A stretch of DNA of 64,000 bases from Anseranas semipalmata (taxonomy: Eukaryota > Chordata > Aves > Anseriformes > Anseranatidae). Position 1 is the stretch's first letter, and each line of letters starts with the position of its first letter. The notes below the pieces were generated by a model. It made no database searches and was not told the DNA's origin. It worked only from the letters and a program-made list of their open reading frames with translations. The position numbers and the translations under genes were made by a program. This document shows, piece by piece, positions 50,301 to 57,533 of the stretch. The stretch is taken from contig VXAA01006093.1 in NCBI GenBank assembly GCA_013399115.1, positions 616,637 through 680,636 of the forward strand. Direction: 5' to 3'.

Positions 50301-51932
50301 GAATTCATTTATCATTTTTACCATGGGCTATCATGAAATTATTTAATACAGTTCAAGTTCTAGCCTACAGTTAGAGCACACTGAGAACAACTGATAAAAA
50401 TTAATCATCTTAAATGTCATCCTTCATGAATAATGTACTGCAAATGTAAAAAGCTGGTGTGGATTATTTTTTAAGCAGCTAATGATTGACGAGTCGAGCA
50501 GTATGACAAATACTTTTAATCACCAAAAATAGATTAAAAGTAAATCCTGAATCTTTTAAAAATTACTGAGAAACACAAATATCTAGGAAGCACTGCTCCC
50601 TGTTGGTAAAAGCAGTCATTATCAGATCACAAGAAGAAACAGTATTATATTAATAGCTCTAATCCGTAGCTTGGCATTATTTAATGGCATAAGCGCTGGT
50701 CTCGATCACAGTTTACAGACATTCATACATTTAACAGCCTGTCACTATGGGCAGGAAGTAGAAGAGAACTCTTTCTAAATGCATCCCACTTCTTCCTCAG
50801 CAACTATTCTTCGATAAACACTGATGAGACCTCATACTGCTCTAAGGAGCTGATCTTACTTCCCCATTAACCTGCTCCACTGCTCTTCTGCTGTTGCAAG
50901 TGGAAGGAAGAAAACAACTCTGTTGGTTCACATATCAGACTGAGGAAGGACAGGAAAAAGTGAAATAGATATCCAGCTGTGCTGGAGCCTAGTGAAATGC
51001 CTAGAAAAATCTATGGGTTTGCCCTCAATATAGCTCCCACCCCTCCTCTCTGCCCAAGAAAGAGTCCAGTGGAAAAGGAAGGAAAAAGAACAGATAATTG
51101 CAAAGCAACCTTTATATACTACCCTAGGCTGGCCTTGATCCACTCCATTTCTGGTTAGTGCAAGCAGACAGCAATAGCTTTCAGGAATTACAGACCAATT
51201 GCTACACAATCCCTTTCCTGACTATGATCAAAAGTACACGAACAGAAATACAGCAGGCTCCATGTCGGGAATAGTCTCCTGCCTGGACAGCCCTCAACCA
51301 GGGAGCGAGTATTATTTGCTTTATAGAAATGAACCTATTCATCCTCCTGTTGCAGCACTATTTCTATAAAGTATTCATTAGGGGTGCTATACCATTTAAA
51401 ATATACACTACCAGCTCAGAAGGAAAAGAAGATAATACTATTCTGAAGTAGAAAAACTGAAACCAGGAAAAATCACAGTTGGACAACTTTTATACTCTGT
51501 AAATTAAAAATTAAGTGGGAAGAAACAGATAATGAGAAAATTTAGAGCCACAAGTGTTGCACCAGTCTTCTTAAAAATGGAATCACCAGAAGTCATTTAC
51601 ATGTCATGTCAAAGTTGTATTTCCACTAGATTAGGAAGATAGAAGAGATTCTGCTCAGTCTGGGAAAATTTCAGCATTGCTGTAAAATCAGAGCATATTA
51701 CATACAGATAGCATCTCTATTAATAACCACACATGCACAAGCTTTTTTTTTTTTTTGAATGGAAATCTATGGAAGGATGTTTTACCTCAATATCTGGCCT
51801 ATTTTCAGGATTCTCTTCTTGCATTTGTTCCAGGAGAGTATGCAAATCTTGCCCAAATTCTGATTCTGTCTCAGGTTCGACTATATATTCAATTGCTGCT
51901 TTCAATGTTGCTCCCAAAGAATAGATGTGTGC
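14070..51932 (-). CDS. KNDC1: KNDC1 (very-KIND Ras guanine-nucleotide exchange factor), 26 exons, 5' end outside window
   Basis: Multi-exon gene; spliced exons give 1,813 residues plus a TAA stop. Order of domains (residues counted from the first one in the window): end of KIND1 about 1-75, linker to 428, KIND2 429-590, second linker to about 1190, predicted coiled coil 1198-1261, RasGEF-N about 1262-1369, intervening segment, RasGEF about 1480-1813. Identification rests on remembered similarity to vertebrate KNDC1, including the C-terminus ending in RRMKATFQ and segments such as CYEQRNFATAMQI. Known for the family: a brain-enriched RasGEF in neuronal dendrites; KIND2 binds MAP2 and the protein restrains dendrite growth. 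KIND folds are protein-interaction modules derived from the kinase C-lobe without catalysis. All exon phases agree, and all visible junctions are GT-AG except one GC-AG and one lost donor. The start codon and first exons lie beyond base 64000. The human protein is about 1,750 residues, so this orthologue is longer, mainly in the linkers. Exons are listed separately. Confidence 0.93.
14302..14538 (-). other. KNDC1 intron y-z
   Basis: A short intron of 237 bp with a small A/T run. Nothing else is seen in it. Confidence 0.85.
14539..14696 (-). CDS. KNDC1: KNDC1 exon y: RasGEF domain
   Basis: 158 bp encoding VFLKSDSLCLMEGERFKTHP, then TIPSAHVLAMHVQQLETGGF and TMTNGAHKWTKLR. It covers the helical hairpin region that in RasGEFs opens the Ras nucleotide site. 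Acceptor CCTAG (on the minus strand ...CTAG|GTG), donor TTAG|GTAATT. Confidence 0.93.
15337..15396 (-). CDS. KNDC1: KNDC1 exon x: RasGEF domain
   Basis: 60 bp, exactly 20 codons in phase 0: AWKILPAKVAEIMEELKAVE. It corresponds to the TWxxLxxKxxxxxxEL helix of RasGEF domains. Being a multiple of three, it could be skipped without a frameshift. Acceptor TGTAAG, donor GAG|GTATAG. Confidence 0.92.
15499..15621 (-). CDS. KNDC1: KNDC1 exon w: RasGEF catalytic core
   Basis: 123 bp, 41 codons: LQVSLLSKFLLIAKSCYEQR, then NFATAMQILTGLENLIVRQL. This is the RasGEF core (Fxx(I/V)Axx(C)xxxxNFxxxMxIxxGL). Donor CCA|GTAAGT; the acceptor is TTCCAG, followed by CTGCAG|GTGAGC, a second AG that would drop two codons. 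Confidence 0.95.
15622..16932 (-). other. KNDC1 intron v-w
   Basis: 1.3 kb of AT-rich intron with no repeat family or second gene recognised. The minus-strand acceptor tract lies next to 15622. Confidence 0.8.
16933..17083 (-). CDS. KNDC1: KNDC1 exon v: RasGEF domain
   Basis: 151 bp reading AVSTEEVSFKVCNLFLSKCI, then QDQYLLQLLRNADSISTWVA and AEIVTCHTPK. The WVAxEIV motif is conserved across RasGEF domains. Acceptor CATAG, donor AAG|GTTCAT (a weak site; the frame and family support it). Confidence 0.92.
17797..17947 (+). mobile_element. CR1 LINE 3' tail
   Basis: It has the CR1 end layout: AGAGGTTGTGGAGTCTCC, then AACCTGCTCTAGCTGGCC, a G-rich run with GGCTGGACTGCATGATCC, and TCCAACCCTGCGATTCTGTA at the tip. 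It sits in the KNDC1 intron between exons u and v, opposite in orientation to the gene. Confidence 0.85.
18161..18201. repeat. GATA/TA/CA compound microsatellite
   Basis: GATAGATACATACATATATA followed by TATA and then (CA)8 or so. Confidence 0.9.
18361..18443 (-). CDS. KNDC1: KNDC1 exon u: RasGEF domain
   Basis: 83 bp encoding ELFRKCHPVHFLNSRALGVK and DKCVAVQ. It matches the LxxKxxPxEFLN stretch that follows the first helix of RasGEF domains. It leaves two bases over. Donor AAAA|GTAAGT, acceptor TTTAG. Confidence 0.92.
18779..18994 (-). CDS. KNDC1: KNDC1 exon t: RasGEF domain start
   Basis: 216 bp, 72 codons. It reads NFNWKLSKGMGP, then LYTISSVLPKPC, and ends GPYLLTEYSAQQLCCQLTLL plus QQ. 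The EYSAQQLxxQLTLLQ helix is where RasGEF catalytic domains begin (the usual form is PxxLAxQLTxLE). Acceptor TCTACAG, donor CAG|GTACAA. Confidence 0.93.
18995..20145 (-). other. KNDC1 intron s-t
   Basis: 1.15 kb, AT-rich, with an 11-base T run near 19620. No gene or mobile element recognised. Confidence 0.75.
20146..20322 (-). CDS. KNDC1: KNDC1 exon s: spacer between RasGEF-N and RasGEF
   Basis: 177 bp, 59 codons, phase 0. It reads VAPLNGYGERLLSLLEDASA, then a charged Ser-rich part, and ends LHSLCKKLSENVSRK. The LCKKLSE piece is conserved in KNDC1. Acceptor TTTACAG, donor AAAG|GTATGT. Confidence 0.88.
20500..20632 (-). CDS. KNDC1: KNDC1 exon r: after RasGEF-N; 3' end and donor missing
   Basis: 133 bp are readable: SASLDPSTSLAKICNRSFYI, then LQAWIEDCYSVDFATNADLL and CTLKE. 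This matches the segment that follows RasGEF-N. The frame is lost directly after the last Glu, where an N (20499) and a 14-base homopolymer (T on the plus strand, 20485-20498) replace the expected end of the exon and its GT. By comparison with mammals about four codons plus the donor are missing. I place the end at the last readable codon. Confidence 0.85.
21047..21160 (-). CDS. KNDC1: KNDC1 exon q: RasGEF-N domain, second part
   Basis: 114 bp encoding RNAFLEGYVQQFLYTFRYFC, then TQEEFLQFLLDRISSTLS. The FLYTFRYF core is the classic RasGEF-N helix (compare FLLTYRSF in other exchangers). Phase 2 on both sides; donor CCAG|GTACAG, acceptor TCACAG. Confidence 0.95.
21161..22673 (-). other. KNDC1 intron p-q
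   Basis: 1.5 kb with a TA/CA microsatellite at 21634-21694. Nothing else identified. Confidence 0.8.
21634..21694. repeat. TA/CA dinucleotide microsatellite
   Basis: Alternating TATATA and CACACA blocks over about 60 bases; probably variable in length. Confidence 0.9.
22674..22885 (-). CDS. KNDC1: KNDC1 exon p: RasGEF-N domain, first part
   Basis: 212 bp. It begins IMYAEQWGVESCVLP and ends VLQAGTPLGLMAYLYSR. The RVLQAGT-LxxLxxYL pattern is typical of the start of the Ras exchanger motif (RasGEF-N), which stabilises the catalytic domain. Acceptor GAGCAG, donor CAAG|GTATAG. Confidence 0.93.
23179..23276 (-). CDS. KNDC1: KNDC1 exon o: coiled coil, second half, with a GC splice donor
   Basis: 98 bp encoding GPETKSVLPKLREQLQEMKS and KVQFLELVKKYVQ. 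The exon ends GTGCAG and the intron begins GCAAGT (23178-23173), so the donor is GC rather than GT. The rest of the site (CAG|GCAAGT) is a perfect match to the GC-AG class. The next GT, four bases on, would break the frame. Confidence 0.9.
23394..23487 (-). CDS. KNDC1: KNDC1 exon n: coiled coil, first half
   Basis: 94 bp encoding ELEQLLMMETKNYRKTIQFY, then QKLLQKERRSK. Heptad-like spacing of Leu/Met/Ile with many charged residues suggests a coiled coil just before RasGEF-N. Acceptor AATAG, donor AAAG|GTAAGA. Confidence 0.9.
26291..26311. repeat. perfect inverted repeat, 10-bp arms
   Basis: AACTGTAACT, one C, then AGTTACAGTT: two exact 10-bp arms with a single-base centre. It lies inside an intron, with no known role. 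Confidence 0.9.
26340..26381. repeat. 14-bp tandem repeat, three copies
   Basis: GTTCCTATCAAAAG, GTTCCTATCAAAAA and GTCCCTACCAAAGG in tandem; the third copy is diverged. Confidence 0.85.
28009..28409 (-). CDS. KNDC1: KNDC1 exon m: end of second linker
   Basis: 401 bp, phase 0 at its end (AAAGTG|GTGAGT). It contains SPGWSSAFYGAECFDSEVHS and YMKNLGKQ, a block I recognise from mammalian KNDC1, and ends SQNIDAKKV. Acceptor CTCTTTAG. The following exon starts directly with the coiled-coil segment. Confidence 0.88.
29343..29720 (+). mobile_element. CR1 LINE 3' fragment with end of reverse-transcriptase frame
   Basis: About 375 bp ending GCAATTCTGTGATTC. A frame from 29431 still reads EHWNGLPRQVVESPSLEIFK, the conserved C-terminus of CR1 ORF2. 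The 5' end is truncated, the normal form of CR1 insertions. It lies in the KNDC1 intron between exons l and m, opposite to the gene. Confidence 0.9.
30078..30240 (+). mobile_element. CR1 LINE 3' tail
   Basis: It contains AGCTGTGGATGCCCTCTCCC, AGGCCAGGTTGGATGGGGCT, then GTCCCTTCCAACCTAAACCA and GGTGATTCTA at the end. It is in the same intron as the previous copy but of a different CR1 subtype, so a separate insertion. Confidence 0.9.
30888..30925. other. assembly gap of 38 N flanked by poly(A)
   Basis: Sixteen A before and seventeen A after the Ns: a homopolymer whose length was not resolved. Confidence 0.97.
31209..31330 (-). mobile_element. CR1 LINE 3' tail, antisense
   Basis: It begins GAATCACACAGAATCACAGA, two copies of the CR1 8-bp end repeat in reverse complement, then TTTAGGTTGGAAGAGACCTT and GATCACCCAGTCCAA. 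The inner boundary is vague. Its orientation is the same as KNDC1. Confidence 0.85.
31757..31848 (-). CDS. KNDC1: KNDC1 exon l: linker
   Basis: 92 bp joining in frame to both neighbours. It reads (C)ITEADDSKCGSVSQDLKKP and ends in QTE plus one base. Support is from open frame, good sites (TTTTCAG acceptor, GAGG|GTGAGA donor) and phase, not from similarity. The neighbouring intron is CR1-rich. Confidence 0.72.
31849..33424 (-). other. KNDC1 intron k-l
   Basis: 1.6 kb of AT-rich intron. A 130-codon plus-strand open frame at 32379 has no family signal and is taken as chance. Confidence 0.75.
33425..33569 (-). CDS. KNDC1: KNDC1 exon k: conserved segment with EKFCDLYWDEKLL
   Basis: 145 bp encoding GNFILTLKEIKFGVFSDTIC, then EKFCDLYWDEKLLENLY. 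This block is strongly conserved in KNDC1. It leaves two bases over (TG), using donor ATG|GTAGGT at 33424-33423. Four bases further is a second GT (33420-33419) that would add an in-frame TAG. Acceptor AACAAG. Confidence 0.88.
33695..34783 (-). CDS. KNDC1: KNDC1 exon j: 1,089-bp linker exon
   Basis: Open throughout, about 363 codons. It starts GFVPITSESKLVAVKGPVPW, and TSPATHFKPI follows soon after; both match remembered mammalian KNDC1. It ends near DGYLENGVEVFDMG. The middle is Ser/Thr-rich and poorly conserved, probably disordered. A short helix-like stretch near the end (LQKVVHLIQEEFAFDG) precedes the next conserved exon. Donor ATGG|GTACAT, acceptor TTTTTAG. Confidence 0.9.
34957..35050 (-). 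CDS. KNDC1: KNDC1 exon i: start of second linker
   Basis: 94 bp, acidic (AVEEEVISSQDHVAFE), leaving one base over to form a Gly codon with the next exon. Acceptor GTTAG, donor CTAG|GTAAGC. Confidence 0.82.
35854..35931 (-). CDS. KNDC1: KNDC1 exon h: end of KIND2
   Basis: 78 bp, 26 codons, encoding ICSYYLLERGVNSKNILALL. It closes KIND2, the family's MAP2-binding module. The acceptor has a long pyrimidine tract (TTTTTTTCTCCAG) and the donor is AAG|GTACGA. Confidence 0.9.
36296..36454 (-). CDS. KNDC1: KNDC1 exon g: KIND2 helical core
   Basis: 159 bp, 53 codons in phase 0. It reads VCIYGVAAVLWMAAKYSF, then a basic stretch with KLALPRKLKKLLLDMA, then NPEERPSLADAIK. This is the large helix and the NPxxRP motif of KIND domains. 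Acceptor ATAG, donor AAG|GTTACT. Confidence 0.93.
36455..38614 (-). other. KNDC1 intron f-g
   Basis: 2.2 kb, AT-rich, with short A runs and no element recognised. Confidence 0.75.
38615..38676 (-). CDS. KNDC1: KNDC1 exon f: KIND2, DIFYLAPE motif
   Basis: 62 bp encoding ESCDIFYLAPEIEEEDVDTE. The FYLAPE stretch corresponds to the APE motif of kinases that KIND domains retain. Acceptor TTTAG, donor AAG|GTAATG. The intron to exon e is only 102 bp. Confidence 0.9.
38779..38850 (-). CDS. KNDC1: KNDC1 exon e: KIND2 beta-strand segment
   Basis: 72 bp encoding VVLCLDTVLIDCHGSILF. It matches the strand pair of KIND domains, where a kinase would place its catalytic loop. The donor is GAAG|GTAAAC and the acceptor TTTTGCAG. 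The frame matches both neighbours. Confidence 0.88.
38851..40518 (-). other. KNDC1 intron d-e
   Basis: 1.7 kb; a very AT-rich patch with TATTAAATAA-like repeats lies at about 39515-39620. No gene recognised. Confidence 0.75.
40519..40633 (-). CDS. KNDC1: KNDC1 exon d: start of KIND domain 2
   Basis: 115 bp, beginning WTSLKLLLSWYGKPLKDYE and continuing LWALCHECLCTL. The ELWALC helix is the signature of the first helical pair of KIND domains. The acceptor is TTTTTTTCAG and the donor CCAG|GTAGAG. It leaves one base over. Confidence 0.9.
40984..41040. repeat. degenerate tandem repeat of CTAGACTTAAAAC
   Basis: Four imperfect copies of a CTAGACTTAAAAC-type unit, spaced by 1-6 bases. Confidence 0.75.
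45387..45418. repeat. (AAC)n microsatellite with A tail
   Basis: About seven AAC units followed by ten or more A. Confidence 0.9.
48615..49633 (-). CDS. KNDC1: KNDC1 exon c: long linker between KIND1 and KIND2
   Basis: 1,019 bp open frame, about 340 codons, from DACDNMWKGR to SEIKSNEQ, with acceptor CTAG and donor CAG|GTAGTA. It is rich in Ser, Asn, Thr and Lys with no recognisable fold, so it is probably disordered. Two short motifs could be partner sites but cannot be named. The next exon follows in phase 0 after an intron of about 8 kb. Confidence 0.85.
49634..50018 (-). other. KNDC1 intron b-c
   Basis: 385 bp, AT-rich; nothing but splice sites is seen. Confidence 0.85.
50019..50136 (-). 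CDS. KNDC1: KNDC1 exon b: end of KIND1
   Basis: 118 bp, entering in phase 0 and leaving one base over. It encodes SILSLCEEKL followed by CRSLSAVGRRVLSIESFG, the conserved tail of KIND1 in vertebrate KNDC1. The acceptor CTCTAG overlaps an AGAG, so an alternative AG two bases further in exists, but only the first keeps the frame. Confidence 0.88.
50137..51785 (-). other. KNDC1 intron a-b
   Basis: 1.65 kb. The interval 50870-51310 is somewhat GC-richer with a 93-codon minus frame of no recognisable family. No mobile element assigned. Confidence 0.7.
51786..51932 (-). CDS. KNDC1: KNDC1 exon a: C-terminal part of KIND domain 1
   Basis: 147 bp, 49 codons, phase 0 at both ends. It starts AHIYSLGATLKAAIEY and ends ENPENRPDIE, the pattern of the kinase-like C-lobe in KIND domains (a YSLG helix, then a NPxxRP motif). 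The acceptor is TGCAG just above 51932 and the donor GAG|GTAAAA just below 51786. The next upstream exons, which would carry the first half of KIND1, were not found up to 64000. Confidence 0.9.
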
Positions 51933-54900
51933 CTGCATTAAATTTAAAAGAGATATTGAATATGTTACCAATTCTCTCTCCAAAAGAGCTCCAAGAACAC
52001 AGGGGATACAGCTTACATTGTTTTCATTTTTAACTTACCAGGTAACAGTTTAGTGGATAGGTAGTTTACTTTAAACAGAACTGGAGGAACAAAACAGGGT
52101 TTCAGTTCTGCTTTGGGAAATATGCTCATTACAAACAAAAAGAAATAATTCTGTGGTCCCGCTAGAACCTTTATTCTTCCTCACCAGTAACCAGTATTAA
52201 AATTGTTCATCAGCTACATTTAAATACAAAATCGAGCTGTGTGTGCCTGTGTGTCTGTTAAGTAGTATTTAAGTTAGAAGCATGCTGGGAGATTGAAGTG
52301 GCATTCCTGTTAACAGGAAAAATGTCTGACAAAAAAATTTATATATAACAGTATTTTAAAAGTGCCATCAAGCTTAAAGAAAGTGAGCAGAAATAATACA
52401 GCATATCACTTAATGAATTTTAAGTAACACTCTGTTTGCCAGCTCTGCTTCTCTTAAAGCCCACTACTTTGCAATTAGCTCGGATAAAAATGGAGCTGAG
52501 CCAACAACGTTCTGAAGTCTAGTGCTAACTGCATTAGATTTTCCATGCAACACAGCTTCCTCTAAATAATAAAAATAAAATAGAGACCATTTCAGATCTG
52601 GTTTAGTATTAATGGTAATTTATCCATGATGGCTTGTATTTTATTTGTATGCTCCATTCAGAGGACACAATTCAGTAAAGTTTTAACCAAAATTATAAGT
52701 ACAAATTTGCAAAAAACAAAACAAAACAAACAAACAAAAAACAATATTTCAGTGGAGCTGCAGTACAGCCAGGAATTCAAGTGTGCTGAACACTATCCTC
52801 CCTGGTTTTCTAATAAGTACACAAATAAGAACGACCAGTTTTGTATATTAAATTAAGAATCTGTTTGTACAGAGAAGATTGACTCTAAGGTCAAAAGTAT
52901 TTTTTTTTCCCCTCCAATCTTCCCATTAAGGTGTATTAGTGTCTCTAAACCGTATGAAGGGGAATACTTTTGTGTGATTTTTGTTGTAAGATAAAAACAG
53001 ACTATATGGGCAAAAAGGATATGAAACTATGAAGCCTGAGCAACTAAACCACTAACAACTGATGGGAAGATAATTATTTCTTCATACTTCCTAAAGTTAT
53101 CACTACCCCCACCCATATTTATTTCAATTGCAGAAAATTAACTCTACTCTGGACTAATTGAGCTACTCACAGAGGAAATACAACTCTTAGTAATAAATGT
53201 TTAGAGAATGATGGTCTTGGAGTTTGCATAAGTTAACTTGCTGTAAAACTAACTAGTTATAAATTAACACCTTTCTAAAGCCCATCCAAAAGTGAAGATC
53301 AATAACTGGCTGAAAAAAACAAACACCTACACACCTACACACAAAATTTACGCTTTAGGATATTCCAATCTGTAGAAGAAATTTAACTAAAAATTCCTTC
53401 CCCAATGCCTGAAAATTTATGAAGATAGTTTTTTATAATCCCCCTCCCCCCCGACTGTTTCATGAGCTTTTGAACAACGAAAAGGAAGCATAGAGTGTAC
53501 AACTTATTCCTTTACTTAGATATTAAGCACTGTTTCAGTGAGCCAAATCATCTTACATTTCTCAATGGACAGCATAATTCAAAACTGAACATATAATTCA
53601 TAAAACTCAATAGAAAGAACAAGGAGACAAAAAACTCTTAAACATTTAATACAGGTCTAAATAACTTCTTGTACAAATGTAACATCATACTATGGGAATT
53701 TATATACTTGATATTAGTGAGTTATTCCATGCATTTTATATGACCTGCAACAAGTGACATCAGTGACATTGTTTGATATGACCTGCAACAAATGACTATT
53801 AAAAAAAAAAAAGAAATTAGTTACTCCTCTAAGAGCTGTAGGAAAAAAATTGTAATGTACATTACTGAAATTTAGCATCCAAATATAAGCACGATATCCG
53901 GAAACTCACTAAAATGGACTTACACTATACAGACCAAGCAATGTCAGAATACCATATAAACTAATGTCATGTGTGAACACCTTTGAACTCAGAAGGTACT
54001 GCTGTACAGAATAACCAATTTCAACTTCTCTATACTACTCCTAACATCAGGAATGTGTAGAAAAATTGTTTTAAGAAAATTTGCTTTTAGACTAACGTCC
54101 ACTATATAACTGACATCAAGCTTCACTGGTGATACTTCAAAATATATTGCTAATGTGCTTTTTTATGATGAGGTGAAAGTAAGCAACACCTGACATCCGT
54201 ATTCTACCACTGAATCTTGAACTTTTATTTATTCAGTATAGTGTTCTATTTTATAGAAGTGCTAAGGTTTACAGAGGCAGCAGCAGGAAAAAGAGAAATC
54301 TATTTATTCATTTGTAGGAAAAAAAGAAGCCAGAAGAAGCCAATAATGCTTGGCATTTCTTTAACAACCCACATCAAGAAACAGGCTATACCTGTATAGC
54401 CCTGAAGTAAGAATTACAATTTACCTCAAATTGTCAACGTGAAACATTTCTTTTTCCCTTTGCTGACATTTAACAAGCAGAATACTTCTGGAAACCTTTG
54501 GGGATTAGAACATGGATGGAGTAGATTCTTGTTCCTGCCTCCTCCTCTTTTTGCTCAGTTGTGGAATTTTGCACATGTCTATAGGTATCACTTCCCTAAG
54601 TGGCTATTTATAAATAGCCCTGAAGGCTATTTTATCATCTGGACATTACTTGTATGTTTAAGTCTCTACAGAAGATGTGTATGATTCCTCAGGATTTGAT
54701 TTCATTTACAGAATGTAGTGTCTATTCTAAATACATAGTGCATAAGATTATATAAGAGATTATCTAGACTTCTCTTGATAAGGAATATAAAGTACATTTG
54801 AATATCACTTTGTTACATACAACTCAGAAATAACTCCAAAAGCAGGACAGAAATATGAGGATCACTACTCTGAGGGAATAAACAAATTTGTCTTTTGACA

Positions 54901-55502
54901 AATTTTCTTCATCCACATGATGATGGATGTGGACATTATAGAATATAGGAATAGGAAGGGCAGAGTGATATTACCTCATTCCACTTTTTCCAATTAAGCT
55001 CTGTTCATAGTGGGGAACTCGCATTCCCTAGTCTCCAGGATCTCCAAACATTCATGTCTAGAAATTTTTTAATTCTTTGCAGGCAAAAAAAAGAAAGGTG
55101 AGGTCACATCAAGGGGCATATAGATTTACAGCATTCCACCATGTTTTGCTTCTACCCATTTCAACTAGAGTTAATACATATTTCTAGGGACCTTTCTCTT
55201 ATATTCTAAATGGGAAGACGGAGTACCTGTTGTACCCTTATTTATTTTGCAACAAACACATCAACAGGACTTAAAAAAAAACCTAAATCGCTGCTTTCTA
55301 TTCAGTCTTATTTTATCCATATACATTGTATCTAGTATATACATTTTCACAGGTACATTTTTACATGGGATCCCCCCCCCCCATCTGGATTTGAAGTGTT
55401 TGCAGCTGTTTGATCCTTTCAAGTTACATTGACTTTGAAGATCCTACTTCATCCCTTGTACTACAGGAAGGAACAAAAATGGAGAAATTTAACATCAGGC
55501 TG

Positions 55503-56215
55503 ATGGAATAGAATAGTTGAGTTGGAAGGGACCTTCAAAGATCATCTAGTCCAACTGCCTGACATCTTCAGGGCTAACCAAAAGTTAAAGCATATTAATG
55601 AGGGCATTGTCCAAATATCTCTTGAACATTGTCAGGCATGGGACATCAACCACCTCACTAGGAAGCCTGTTCCAGCATTTGATCACCCTTGTGGTAAAGA
55701 AATTTTTCCTAATGTCCAGTCTGAACCTCCCCTCTGTTGCAGCTTTGTGCCATTTCTGCATGTCCCAGGGAGAAGAGACTGGCACCTCCCTCTGCACTTC
55801 CCCTCCTCAGGAAGGGGTAGAGAGCAATGAGGTCGCCCCTGAGCCTTCTTTTCTCCAGACTAGACAACCCAAGTGTCCTCAGCCTGTCCTCACAGCACAT
55901 GCCTTTCAGCTCTTCTACCAGGTTTGTTGCCGTCCTCTGGATGCTTTCAAGTACCTGAACATCCCTTTTTATATTGTGGAGCCCAAAACTGCAATAATCT
56001 AGGTGATACCACACCAACACTAAATAAAGTGGGAGAATCACCTCTTTTGACCAGCTGGCTATGCTGTGTTTAATGTGTCCTAAAATACAGTTTGCCTTCT
56101 TGGCTGCCAGGGCACACTGCTGACTCATGTTGAGCCTGTTGTCAACCAGCACCCCCAGATCCCTTTCTGCTCAGCTGCTCTCTACCACCTCGTCTTCCAG
56201 TCTGTACCTATGTCC
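55503..56215 (-). mobile_element. CR1 LINE 3' fragment, about 700 bp, antisense
   Basis: It starts with the CR1 end form GTTGAGTTGGAAGGGACCTT. The minus strand still codes CR1 ORF2 pieces: [36 protein letters not shown] and WNRLPSEVVDVPCL, in frames separated by small indels. It is 5'-truncated, inactive and comparatively well preserved. It lies in the long KNDC1 intron. Confidence 0.93.
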
Positions 56216-57490
56216 AGAAATTCACATATCAGACATATAGGTTATAAAAAGCATAAAGAGGAACAGGTATGTCGTTTCAACATATGGCATTATTCACATC
56301 AATACAGTATCCCATTTTGCACTTGCTTTTATTAAGGTATCCATGAGTTAAAGAACAGTTTTTCAATTTAACCTTAAGCCTCCTATCTAAAGTGGAACAA
56401 TGAGAAAATGAGTTTGTGATCATCCACTAGGTGGGGTGTTTCACAAGTTTATGAATCAAATCTGCTGCTCCTACTTACCACACTGTTTAGGTTTAAGAAG
56501 GAAATTTCACTTTCTGGGAAAAGAGAGCAAGATGATAAATGCTGTAAATAAAGCAAATTCACAAGTATAAAATATCTGATGCTCACTAGAAGTGATTGCT
56601 CTCAATGAAAACCATCTCACGATCTAAATGTTCTTAGTGTGTTAAAAAAAGTAGAAAATGAATATGAAAGGGCAGCAACGACTTCCCTTCTCCTGGAAGA
56701 TAAGCAAAACTAGGCACTGTATTGGAAGTGATGAATTTTAATTATTCAGGAGTGGCGTCATGTCTTCGCCTCCTCCCCACCCCCTCCACCCCGTGAAGAT
56801 TTTTTCCTTAGGTGGGTGTGGGTGTGTAACCCTGCTAAGGTTAATGAATTATAGGAACTGTTACTTTATAGGATAAAAATACTGTATTTCCAGAAGCTGA
56901 TAACTAAAATGCATTTCAAGAAAGATCCAAAACGAAAATGAACAAACAAGAAACAACAACAAAAACACCACATATACACCTCTCTTCACAATTCTTAAAG
57001 AGACTTTCAAGTTAAAGACTATATCTGACTTGTAACAAAAAATACCTAAGCCATGCTGGCAAGACTGCCCTACTCTATCAACTTAGAAAAGAGTGTGAGG
57101 AAAGGGAAGAAGTTACATTAGAAAACCAGATCTGGTTGTACTGAGTACATCTACACTTAGCCCAAAGTAACAAGAATCATATATAAAATCATCACTGTAT
57201 GCATTACTGGGAAGGCTATTGTGGAAATAATGTACGCTTTAAAAGCAAAATGGCAACACAAAGAAAAGACCTTCTGAGAAATGTCACAGGTATGATTTGA
57301 GGCCCTGAAAATCTTATTTTCAGCAAAAAGCTAAGAGAGATCATGTTAGAGAAAAATTTGAAGGTGATAACCATAGGTGGATTTGTATAGATAAATTTAA
57401 TACTAGAGTGTTTTCCAAGACACAAAGGCATAGCAAGACTCAAAAGTAATAAAAGAAAAACAGATCAAAATTTGAAAGGTAAAGATGTGA

Positions 57491-57491
57491 C

Positions 57492-57525
<34 letters not shown>

Positions 57526-57533
57526 ATATATAA
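57491..57533. repeat. TACA/TA microsatellite
   Basis: CATACATACATATATATACA continuing as (TA)n; likely polymorphic. Confidence 0.9.
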
